From Tubiluchus corallicola (taxonomy: Eukaryota; Priapulida; Priapulimorpha; Priapulimorphida; Tubiluchidae), in NCBI GenBank assembly GCA_030141605.1, contig JAQGDQ010002374.1, forward strand, positions 310,001 through 374,000: DNA of 64,000 nucleotides, given 5' to 3'. Below the pieces are notes generated by a model. It ran no database searches. It saw only the letters and a program-made list of their open reading frames with translations, and was not told the DNA's origin. Each line of letters opens with the position of its first letter. Position 1 is the first letter of the stretch. Below, in pieces: positions 45,301 through 58,400 of the stretch. The translations under genes and the position numbers were made by a program.

Positions 45301-46255
45301 CGTACTTTTGAGCTTTATCCGTAAGCCTAGCCCTGTGAAATCAAAATCATGCACTCATACTGGGCTAAATTTGTGACCATGGGCCGATTAATTTTGCTGT
45401 TCACAAATATTAGTCAGGTAGCAACACCTAGGCAGAAATCAGATGTGCCAAGATTGCAAATAACGAGGATGAAAATGTAAAGTAAAAACCTTTTTATATA
45501 ATATGGTAGATAGCCGAGAGCTTTTATTCAATAAAATTGTATTGTACCCTGAACGTATAAAATTCAACAGGGCAAACCCAGAAACATTTTAGCACTTATG
45601 AACTAATTTTTACGATGAAGTCCAGAAAATAAAAACTTTGTTTGATATTGCCGCCAGGTCCATAAAAATAAAAAACAGACAATACATAGTATATATGTAT
45701 AATTTTACTGTATTAACATTGGGATTGTATTTTCAATAAAACTATTGATCAATTCAGGCCTCAAGTGAAAAAATTAACTGAAGTGTCAGGAAAATATATT
45801 GACGACCAAATTGTTTAATTCACCAACAATGAATGTTAAATGACATATTATATTTTTTGTTTGTTTAGAAAATTTGAACGCTTTTTACTTGAAATGCTTT
45901 AAAATCTCGATTCAGGAGTAGGGGTCAGAATGGCCCCAATCCCGAACGCTCATACCGGCAGCAGAAAATTAACAGAAACAATGTTAGCAATTAATGGACT
46001 GTCACCCCATTCTACTGTTGGTTTGAGTAGACGGCAAATTTAACAAGCAAAGAATGTATGTATTTGTGTAATAGCGGTTATTAGCCATTTAATGCTACGG
46101 ACCCTTTTAGGGTTGTCATCTACTGTGCCCAACTTATCTTGCTAAATGCTGATTTTAAAACAAACATAAAAAAGTACAAACATTTTTAACATGTATTACA
46201 ATAACTGTTATATTTGAAAAACTATTTCAAACAGTATGCATACAAATTATGGTCT
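45301..46255. other. intergenic between CBP and the dynein gene, nothing seen
   Basis: AT-rich, no supportable frame, RNA gene or repeat. Confidence 0.5.
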
Positions 46256-46261
46256 TTTATT
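46256..46261 (-). terminator. poly(A) signal of the dynein heavy chain gene
   Basis: AATAAA on the minus strand about 140 bases after the TAA stop, the first consensus hexamer. Confidence 0.55.
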
Positions 46262-46402
46262 ACATATGGACAGAAATCTTACTGAGATTTTACCAGGCAA
46301 TAAGATAAAAATATAATATTCTACAAGTTTCAGCAAACTCATTCATTAAGCTAAGCTAAATATCAGTTAATTTCATTAAAAATTCCTACAGTTGTAAATG
46401 CA

Positions 46403-49400
46403 TTAATCATCGAGTTGGCACAACGCTGCAACACCTCTGTTAATCCAGTGTTTCTCAGGTTTGTCACTAGGTAACTCGATAGTCAGGACGTAGTTTGTTG
46501 AATGGCCAGTAGTGGACAGTACACCTCGACGGGCACTGGTCTTGTAAACAGGACAGGCATATGTCCTTTTTCTCAGCATATCAACATACTTTTTCGGTCG
46601 CAGCCATATGACAGGCATACAATCATAAATAATTTTTGGAAGTGACTCTTCAATTTGTTTAGCAGTTTGCGACCACCGGGCACCTTCTAAAAACAGACCC
46701 TGGAAAAATTAGATTAGTACTTAAATAATAGCTTGTACAGAGGCAAGCATGATTCAGATCAAGCGAAGTGGCTTGTGACGTGCAAAATAATGTCTGGCTG
46801 TGCACTATCAAACTTAAGGAAGGCATTTTTTTTCTATTTAGTAAGGCAGAAGTTCTGGAGTTTCAAAAACAAGATACACTTCATAAATTACAGATAATTG
46901 GCCAAGCTTTCTGGTAAACACATGATACAAAAATAAGTATTTTCAGCAATGAAACAGAAAAGTTGGGGAACTTATCCAACCAGCCAAGTTCATAAACTTG
47001 TAAGTACTTTGTGCTCAAACAATAAACATGTAATGGTAACTTGAAATATGTGCTTAACATCTATAACCCAGCCACGATGTATTCCAACATTGCTACCTTA
47101 ATATAAACACCATCTTCAGGTCTTTCGTGCATATTAGCATCCTCCGATGTCACTTCAAACTCAAACCCAACCTGGTCTATTGGAATTGCGTATTTCCTAG
47201 AGTAATTCTGAAGAGCCCCTGCAATTAAATAAAACAATTGCAAAATTCATTAATTTAGAACAACATACTAATGAGTTTCTTACTCACCCTTGTATTGCAT
47301 AGAAGTATGTAACTTCATTGACTTTTACAGTTACCTGTAATCTATGAAAATTCTTTTTACCTGTAAGGAAAGATTGTGTAAAATAGAAACCAGATAACCA
47401 AAAAACAATTGGTGGTCCTTTGTCAATCCAGTCCTGCAGAAATTTCAACCTAAAAAATAAAAGAAAGATTGCTTTATATTCACGCATTTACATTTACAGT
47501 TTACATTTCTTGAAATGTTAGTTCAACAAGTAAACATTCTTTAATATTATAAATAAGTGACGATCTATTTTTCAGACACATTAAATGCAGATGATACACT
47601 GGATGTGTATGGTGAAGATAGGAAACAGGATTAGTGTGCTGACTTGTGGAAGAGGGCAGATCAAGTGGCCATTGCTGATGTTCTACATAGTACAAGGCTA
47701 CGTTAGTTGTGTCATCTCCAAAGAGCAGAGGATCAATTTGCTGAAGTTGATAGATAGATAAGCTCACACTCAACTTCAAGTTGAAGGCATGAGACTTGTT
47801 GGCCAGCCTAGAAAAACCTGGCAGGAAGTTCACATCAAGGCGTGGCACTTGTCACCTGAGCTGACCAGCAGGCGGGTTATTTGGAGGTGGGCCATTGGCA
47901 GACCCCTGTCCAACCCCATCTAATGGGAATGATGGACTTAAATGTTGATGATGATAATGATGATGAGACAAAATTATAATGTATGGCTGTGCTGCTTGCC
48001 CATTTTTGTTCTTCTCAAAAGGAACGTGCAAATCACGTTGTGTAACTTTTCTGAGGTCGGGGATGAATAGCTGATTGCACTACCTTAATCTTGTTAGTGT
48101 TAATGCATAGTCTGCTATCACATTTATTAGTTGTATACTTTACAGCCCTGTGCAGTTAATTTCCAAGCACCTGTCCTGATCTTGCAAGTCACAGTGCTAA
48201 CTACAGTCTTATCAATTCAAATAACGACTAGCGAATTTGAGCTGCGTATCAGCATTGAAGCTCTGATGTTAGATGATATCATGCAATTTCACACACTGAT
48301 GCCTATATGGATGAAGTCAAACATTCACACAGGTGAATCATTACATACCTGGCTACAAGGTCTAAAATATAACTTCCAAGAGGTTTAAGAGATGGATAGG
48401 ATTTTGCAGCCCACACCGCTGGCACCTTTCCAATTAGCATGGCATCAAATAATTTCTCTAAATCTGTAGACATTAAGACCAGTCCTATAAAAAAGAATTA
48501 AAATATTTAAAATAGCAAGACCATACTGCAAATTAACAACTTAAGGTCAGGTGAAGAAACATTAATGATTACATTTGCACAAAGCAGCTTAAAACTACAC
48601 AAAGTTTAAAATTCTGAAAATCTGCTAATAACAGGGTCAAGATACTACATGTTATTGTGTAATACTAAATGAGTTCTGCTGAAACGGTCTGAATTTATCA
48701 AGATTTTGGGCATTGCTGTAGCATTGCCACAGAGTTTTTGTTGACCATTTTGTTGGGCCAAATCTTGAATAAAGTTGTATTTTTCTACAAGTTAAGGCAA
48801 TCTACTCGTTAAGCTGAATTCTACCCTAGTACTCGTCAATATAGTAAGGAACATCTAGAGTTACCCACTGAAATACAAAAAACTGTAAACTTCTTAACAG
48901 GAACACACAATAGTTAAAGCCGTCATGCGAGACAGAACAAATTCCATACTATGAATAAGAATCTTGTAGTAGTAGCAGCAACAGCAGCAGCAGCAGTAGC
49001 AGTAGTAGTAGTAGTAGATGTAGAAGTAGTAATTTACTGACTGTAACAATGAATTATAAGCAGAACAATAAGAACTTTACAGTCCAATATGTAGCTATCC
49101 AAGCAAACTCTACCTACATGAATAGCAAACAGCTAGCCTTGTGTGTACATTAGAGGCACTGACATACTTAACAGGAGAGTGTAATTATGGTGGACTTGTG
49201 ACAGATGATAACAACTTTGCATTACTCTTTGCTACAAGCTTTAGATTGATAGTAAATAAATTTGATAAGCAACTAAAATCTAATTCAGGATAACCCTGAT
49301 AAACATTCTCAATATTAATGTATCTGAACTGATATTCAGCTTGCACATTACATATTAGTAGAAAAATATTAGAAGAGGAAAGCATACTAGTTTTTTACTT

Positions 49401-52400
49401 ATAATCTTTAGTTAACAAATTATAATATATAGAAATGAACACATATCGCATTTCAAACCAAAGAGACAATAACATTACCTTTGATTGCCTTCTGAATGTT
49501 TACAAGGGTTAAGCGGATGACCGACGTCAATCTGTTGAATCGAATCAGTTCCTGTCGTAGAACGGTGTTCATTGAATCATTGTACAAGACTGGATACTTT
49601 TTAACTATCTCTTCCAGGTCAAAGTCCGGTGGCAGTTTATCAAGAATATCAATTGCTAAATCTGTGATGATATCACTGGAAGATTTCCCACCTCCTTCAC
49701 CTTGTCGCGGCAGTGTGAGTAGAATTGAATCAAACAGCTGAAGTTAAATAGAACACAATGATCAAGATTACGTATCGAGAGCTGCTAATGTTATAAAATT
49801 CTTGAAAACGCTATAAATTTCGAATGCTGGAAATAATGCAAATTTTGTGATTGTATGACATCATTAACAATAAATGCTAGTTCTGTTAATGCGACTATTT
49901 TTATTGATGTATTTTGTAAATAAAAAACGCAGACTTTCTCTTCAAAGTTCCTTCTCGGAAGAGGGATAATGCTATTAGTAGCTGCTACACTGCATTTGTG
50001 ATTGTTTTTCAGACTCACTGACAGTCCCAATTCACACTATTTGGTCAGTTTTAAACATTTAATAATGTTGTAACAATTAATGATGAGTTGGTACTGCATG
50101 ACATGTAAAAATATAGAGTTGACTAGCTAAAAATGTTTCTTGCATTCTCAGCGTAACAGGCGCTGAGATGATAAAAGCACCCACAGAACCAGCATTACAT
50201 GCCAGCATATTTATTGCTTCCTTTATGCAGTGGGTTTGTAATGGAGAGTGTAATGTTTTTTTTTCTCATCTCCTAAGTAATTGTTGCTCTTTCTTATACT
50301 TACTTTTTCTCTTAAATTTTCTATATTACACTTTTTTGATACTTATTTTATCTCTCCATACAGTCAAAATCACCCTGTCAATAAGGCCCCTATTTGAAAA
50401 TATATATAATAATCATAATTACTTGTATTAATTGTATTGTTTTTGTTTAGATTTAGGTGTCATCTAACTTAATTATTTTTTGTTTTCACTTATACTGTTT
50501 TCATTTATACTTTGTTTTCATTTATACTGTTTATTATTATTATTTTTTGCCTATTTGATTTTGTTATCAGCAGTCTCACCATTTACTTTTAATATACTAA
50601 TTTAATTATAAGACAGGGCAGGAGACTAGATGACCCTATGGTCCTTCCTTGCCCTGCTCCACTACTATAATTAAGTAATATTTAAAAAAGCTTGTCATGT
50701 CAAACAAATGCAGAAAATAAATGTTCTATGTCTATGTCTATGTCTAATGGATCGAATCATTTTGCAATTCAAACTTTTAATTCATAACACATGCAGCTAC
50801 CTTAAATAAATGTAGATAAATAAATACATCTTATATCTAAAATATTTTAAAATGTATGGGGATTAGCAAAAATTTAGTGCCGTAACCATATCCAAAAGTG
50901 GAATCATTATCTTAGTTCCGAATGTTAAATTCCACAATAACATACGTAAACTGTGAAAAAGTTAAAAATTTTTTCACTGTATGGATAATAGTAACTGTAT
51001 AAATCCTTACCTTGAGTGATCACGGGTGTGTTGGAGCCATTTGTAAAAAAAAAGGATCGATTTTTCAAAAGAGTCGTTTTAATGTCTCTTCAAATAATAG
51101 CCAGCCAGTCATTATAGAGTCATTTTTGAAATCCCATAAATCATTTAAGAGACATAATTACCTGCTGAGTTTCCTGGTTATCCTTTGTTATGTCAGCATT
51201 TTCATGCAAGCCAAACACTTCCGGGTGTGGAACCATGGGCAAATTACGAATATAGTCCACAAATGTAGAATACTCACCTTCCTGTGGCACTTTGTAAATA
51301 CCACTCGGAGAAAACCTATGAAAAACAGTGTATTATAGTAAGTACATTTTTAATTTTATGCTTGCATGTGCATTATAGAATAAAATCTGTGCATAGTGTT
51401 ATAGTAATATATACATACTATTCCTGCTACTGCTGTTGCTATTACTGCTGCTACCACTACTACTACCACTACCACTACCACTTCCACTACCTCTACCGCT
51501 ACTATTTCTTTATAAACTGTAATGGCCAATTATTAAATTTGTCCAGTTTTGTCTGTTACATTTTATTGCAACTGGATTAGTTTTGTGATTCATTTGTTTT
51601 TACTACAAAGCAAGATAAAGAATGGCAAATGTGGGAATGACGATTGAACGGTGGAAAGACGGTTGACGAATTACAGTTCGTAAATTATAAAAAAGTTGGA
51701 TAACTAAATCCTAATAGCTTATCATGCCCAATTGTAGGCTGGTTTTGGTGCAGGACTCAGTGGCCTTGGGTTTTCTCAAATGTTTGCCTTTCTTTCAAAG
51801 TTTTAACAATGTGTATAGGTAGTTTATAGGTAGTTGAAATTACACGGGTAAAAGTGTTGAAGTCTAAGTTATTTCCAGGTAAAACGTTAGCCTTCCCCAG
51901 TTTTGACAACCGTGGTAAAATACCATGGGAATTCACATGGTTACCCAATAAATCACACGATTAAATAGTATAAAATTTAACAGACAGGTGCTTTTTACTT
52001 GTATTTTTCATTCCAAGATATTTCGTGAGTGTAAAATATTGACAAAAGAGAAAGTAGGAGTCGTCTGTCTTTATCGTCTGTCACACGACCACCATAATTG
52101 CATTCTCCTGTTAAGTATGTGAGTGCCTCCAATGGGAAATAATCATACTCGTCTAAAAACATCTGGAAAAATGGAAAGACATTTGTTATGATAAGTCATT
52201 TATGTATACTTTATAAATGATAAGTACTTGCTTTAGGTAAATACTGAGTAAGAGTAAAAGTACTTTATTAATATTCTTTCAGAGAAAAATATATTGATCG
52301 TCTTATATAGCCGTGAATGTAACGGCATCTAGTGAAAATATATAGACCGCAAACTATATTTTTTGTTTTGTACGTCTGACTGTTTTATCATTTACGTACA

Positions 52401-55400
52401 ATATTTTTAAGTCTATTTATTTTTATGCAATTTCCATGAACTAGTTCTCAAAATGAAATACTACTGTTGATGTCAGGCAATTTAATTTAATCTTCTATAA
52501 TTATTTATTTTCTTTTTGTATTTTTACAAATATACATTTCCTGAAAGTGTATGAAACGAAGCCAGTCTTAATCACGTGACCTAAGCCTTATTAGTATACA
52601 CCACCTATCAATCACACTTGTTTTTACACATAGTTAGATTTTCTGTTGCCGCTATGCTGATCATGCCGTTTGGTGATACTTTCATTGCTTTGTCTATTTT
52701 GTTACAATTTAACAGTCACTAGTTGTATTTTCAAGCCAAAGTTGTCACTAGCAAATGTAAGTCACTATCTACTTTACTAATTAGTTAATAGTTTAAACTT
52801 GTTAGAATTGCTTCAAATCTCTAGAATCATAAAGTAATAATTTGTATTTCAGTCTTCTTAAATCTAATTTTTCATTTTGTCTAAATAGTAATAACCTTTA
52901 GTTTAGCACGTTTTTAAGCACTTTTTGTAATCTGTTATTTTAACAAATTGCAGGTCTATCGCACAGTTCAAGGCCAATTTTTACCATTTCTTTGCCCGGA
53001 CTGGGCGCATCCACATCTACTATTTCACCGCACTTGAATAATTCATAGTTAAGAGTGCGTTTAGATTTTTCGATAGTCTAGACATGAGTGAATGTCATCT
53101 TTGCGTGACACTGACGAAATTCACCTTGCATAATTTTTCAGTGAACTGCTTTCCTGATGAGTTTTTCTGGATAAAATTTATTTAACCAGAGGTCTGAATT
53201 TTTTGCAAGTGACTGCATTGTTTTCCATGGGTAAGTTTCATAATCTAAACACACGACACTTGCCCAGAGATAAGTGACATGCAGGAATGATATCTGGTCA
53301 CAGCAGAGATGCCTGATAGTCTAAACAGGGCTTTAGTGAAAATATGTCACTAGAGTTCTTAATTTGCTTACCTTTAATTGTTTAATGCTAATTCGTAAGT
53401 CTGACTCATTAAATTCATATGGTATATTCCAGCCAAGTGGACCAAACTTTCTTCTTTCCTGGACTAATGCATGGAAGAAGCAAAGTCCAAAAAGCAGTTT
53501 TTTAAACAACTGTTAAAAGAAATCTATCCATATAATAGCTATTGGTAAAATGTAAACAGCTAAAAGACTAAACAGTAGCTAGATTTAGTTAATAGCCAGA
53601 CTTACAAAGTGCAAGGAAAGAAATGTACCTCAATGAGCATTTGAACCAAAAGTACCAGCATATAAAGTTTGTTGCTTTACCAAGCCAAATGCTACAATGA
53701 TGTGTAATAAATAATGCATTTATTTCTAAAGTGCTCTTTCAATAAAAAAAGGTGCTGCACAATTAAAAATATTTAGATAAAAAACTAAAAAATAATACAA
53801 TTAGACCCATCTATAAATCAAAAAAAATTTCCAAAACATTCACCACTTACACATTACAATACTGCTTAAAAAGATGAGTTTTTGGTTTCCTTTTAAAAAA
53901 AATTCAATCTGAGCATTCTCTAATTTTAGCTGGTAGCTTATTCCAGCACTTTGGTGCAATGCTTACAAATCTTAAATCAGCAACGACTTTCTTTTTGTTG
54001 TCCTTAAGACTTTTTTGTTAAGGTGCAACAAGTTTTAATTCATTCATTTGCTTTCCTAGCTCGTATGCTCCTGTTATAAACACGAAATGGCAGACACTTA
54101 GCTCAGTAAGCTGGGGCCAGTCCATGTAATGCTTTTTACATTACAACTAATATTTTAAAAGTACACCAGCCATAGACGTATAAGTTAAAAATATTACTTA
54201 TAAATTTTTAAGTGTACATGTTCAATAGTTCTCATTTCTTGTTGTAAATGCATAAGAGTAAGACTCTTTCAAAAATTAATTTTGTTACTATAGCTTGATC
54301 GTTTGGAAGTATCTTAGTCTTGTAAGCAGGGACACATTATCCTATAAGCCAGTACAGGCTGCAGCCTATAGGGCCCCAAGCTTGAGGGCTCTAGTAAAAA
54401 ATTTTCAAATATTTTTTTTAAAAAAAAATGAGTAACATATTTTAATATTTTGCATTGCTGAATAATTCCTTTAATTTAAAATAAAACTTCAACTTTAAAA
54501 AAAGGAGGTTCGGGAGTCTAAAAACACAATTTTTAAAACAAGTAGCCTCTTATTTGAGATTAAGGGCCCTGGCCCCATCTGAGGAGACACCATAATTTCA
54601 TTAGCCTAGGGGCCCCAAAAGGTCATAATCTGGCCCTGCTTGTAAGTCTGAAGGGCTATTGTTCATGAAAGTGAGAAATGCATTGCTGTCCAAAACAACT
54701 AGGCAATATTTGTTTTTTATACGCCAACAGAAATTGCAAATTATAATGAATTATTACTAATGAAATTAAGCACACATACATGTAGATTCTTAACACTACA
54801 CACCATTTAGTGATTCCTAAAAACAATAAACATAATGTCTGATATCTGTTATTGGCTGTTCATACGGCACTATTGATGAATTGCAGAATTTGTTAGAAAA
54901 CTGGCATATAGTAAATATGCATATAGTCAATCTCCTTATATCGCCTGCTTTCGATCTCAAAAAGATGACGTTATGGCGAGTTTGGCATTACAACAAAGTG
55001 CATTAATACATACATGTGTATGCAAATATAGACATTTTGTTTTGCTAAAAATTTGGGCATTAAGCGAGGTTTGAATTATAAAAGGAAGGCTTATAACAAG
55101 GTTTGACTATAGTTGTATCTGCAGTCATTGTATTTAAAAAAAATTAAAGTTTTACAAATGTGCACATCCACCTCTGGTTGCTCACAAGTGTTGAAGAACC
55201 TCATATCAGATACAGGATCATTTAGGTAAGATCTCAACAAATTTGCTCGCAAACTTTTTGGGGGTTCATTCGTCATCTTGACACCATTTTGCAAGGTAGA
55301 AACGGGAAACTGATCAGATGGATAAGTCGTCAGCCACAAACGGAAGTCGCTGTGAGTTATTTCTGGTCTGATAGTCTACAAAACAACAAAATAGCAGTAG

Positions 55401-58400
55401 TAGTGCCGTCTCGTTGATTCGTTCCTGCTATAACAAGTTCTATTAAGAGCAACAATAAAATAACAGTACTAATGCAGTCTAATTGACTGCCGTTCTTGCT
55501 ATAACAAATTTTATTCTGAATAAAAAGAACCACAGCAAAAATGGTTGAAGCTGCTGTATCATGGGCATCTTACCGACCAGTTCAACGGGAAGGTTAGGCA
55601 ACTTGTTCCTGGTATACATGTAGCTTTTACTGTTGTTTACGCAAAATCAGATTTTCTGAGTTGAAGTCATAGAATCAACGTGATACGAACTGCAACAGTT
55701 GTCTATAACCTTTTGTGTCAGGCATGTTCTGTAGGGCGTACTGACCAGCATTTGAAGACAAAGATTACAGAACACTATTTTTATTGATAGACATCTCCTA
55801 GTTTAAACTCTAGGGATGAGTTTACCCACCATTTAAAGTAAAAGCAAAAATAAACATTTTATTCTCTGGAGTTTGAACTTAAATTCTGGTATTTTAAGTA
55901 GCTACGACTGGCATCAGCTGCAAGCTTCTGTGGTTATGGTAAAAGTATCTATTTTCACATATTTTCTTTAATCTTTAAAATGGCCAACCTATGTATTAGT
56001 AGTTGGAAAGTGTACATCAGAAAGTAAATCTTACCAGGGTAGGTCTCCATATTTCTGTGCATGGACCTTTTAGCATGATTTGGGTGATGATTAGAATGAC
56101 TTATTTTTGCTATAACAACATAATTCTTGAATGAAAAAAAATTTGCATGTGATAATTCGCTTAAGACAATTTATTCTGTGCCAATAATCAGGCACGGACT
56201 TTGACTGTAAGATCCTAATGTAAGCCTAACAGTTTTGCATTAATTTAGGAAATTACCCCGATGGTACTGCTAACAATAGTTGTAGCTATACACGGGATAG
56301 CTGTAATATCCTTATGTTAAAATATTTGACATTATGTCACCAAATTTTACACTATTCACTGCAATTACTAAAGAAAAAATCTAAGTACAACGTCCAGCCA
56401 CAGCAAAAAATGGCACAAGGACAAGATTTAAAAATTTATTAGTTTTTTAACTTAAACCTGTGATAATTAAGTGTTTAATAAAAACATAGGTAGCACAAAA
56501 CATAATTATAATATACAATTAGCAGATTTTTTTATTGGCATTTCGGAGTACCAGATACCATATTTACAATGCATTTACCACACAATAACTGAACAATTAC
56601 TTTGCATTCTATATACCTCTACCTCAAACTGGAAGGATATAACAAATATAATCTAATTATTAAGTAACTTGGTATTTGTATTCCAACCTTGCTTGGAATA
56701 TGAGATTGTTTTGAATAAGTTACTCAAAGAGTTCAATAAATGCACTAGTAATTGTATACTACATAGTTAAATAGGCACAGTAAAACAACAATAACATTTA
56801 TGTTTATATTCTTTTTCAATGAATGTGTGTGTGTGCATGAGTGTGTGAGCATATATAATATTAACTAACTAATTTGGCAGTTTAAATTATTTGTTGTACA
56901 TGTCTGATCCCTGAGTTAAAGAATCTTACACAATGATTAGAAATTTCATTACAAAAATACCGTGTGGCAAATGCAATCAATGTAAACCATAATTCAATAT
57001 GTGCTAATGAAAAAGAGTAAATAATAAAAAAAATATAAACCTCTTCACAAATTCTTTCTAGTTTGGGTAACCAGCTGGTAGCCAAGTGACAATTTTGCAA
57101 TATAACCCATGAGCCATCGGTTATTGCTCGGTTAATCATGTCGGTTGCAATAGGACCCTATAAATTGACATAATCATCAGTATAGATATAGAACCAAAAG
57201 TATTTCTAGTAAACCAAGTTAATTAATTGTGTAGGATTAATAATTATTGAAATGTAGCAATCACAACACCGAAAAACCTGCTATGGTTGTCAGTTTACAT
57301 ATTACAATTCGAGGTATTAGCTCCTTTTCAATGTTTTATTAATAATAACATATAAAATCATTAACTATGATTTATTAGTTGATTACATATTATTAGTGTA
57401 ATTCTGTTGTTAGATGACAAATTTTTTATTTTGTGATCTAATTGAGAAAATGCCGAATTAAAGTCACAAATTCGGTTTATAGATATCCGGGTCACTTATA
57501 GTTTAGAAATCACTGTGAGTCGGTGCTTGCAATATTTTGGCTCTAATAAAATTACAAGATCGAGGGAAAGACTGAGCTATCGATACCTCACCAAGATCTG
57601 ATAAATGCACAGAACTGATTTATAGAAATTTGTCTAAATAATCAGAGAACCAGCACATATAACAACATTATAATCGGCAGTATAATCTAAGATTCTAGCA
57701 CAAAATTTATTGCGAACTAAGTGCCTATACTAAATGCTCATTTGCTTGCTTAGCAGCAGCTGGTTGGTGGGACTTTGTCTCTTGCTAGAAGCTATGTTAA
57801 TGTAATGCTCTAAAAAAGTCACTTCACAGATTTTTATCCATTATATTAACAACAAATAAGGATGTAGAAAAGACTGAAAGTCAAGAAACTTCGTATTTAC
57901 ACACTGAATTCTTTAACAAATGTAATATTTCCACAAGCAATTAATGGCATCCATGCTAATATGCATATGATACAAAACAGTGACAGGAATGTACAAAAAG
58001 TCCTAGACAATGGACAACATTACAGTCTAGAGAACTCAGCAATCTACAAGTTACAGCATGTGAAAAATATTGTGTTTTGGGTGTATTGTGTGTCTATATG
58101 CCATATGCAACTTCACAGTCTGCAATCTGCATAGGGCTATATTTGTACAAATAGGTACTAGGCGTTTTCGAAACAGGATATTTCGACACATAAGACATTT
58201 GGACATGAGGACATTTGGACACATGGGACATTTGGACACAGGTAATTTTGTTGTTAGTTGATTTTTTCCTACTGAGTAATCGTTTGATTGTGTCGGCAGA
58301 TTGCAGCGCGAATTGTTACACGCTGATATTTAACATTTATAAAAAATCCAAATATGAGCAGATTGACCCAAAAATTAGTACGATTTGCTGTACCAGTACG

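Noticed and set aside
48965-49033. CRISPR-like array
   Set aside because: These and the other tandem arrays are simple repeats without spacers, in a eukaryotic intron.
50168-50431. 87-codon hydrophobic frame in a dynein intron
   Set aside because: The Leu/Phe/Tyr content follows from T-rich sequence. There is no start context or homology.
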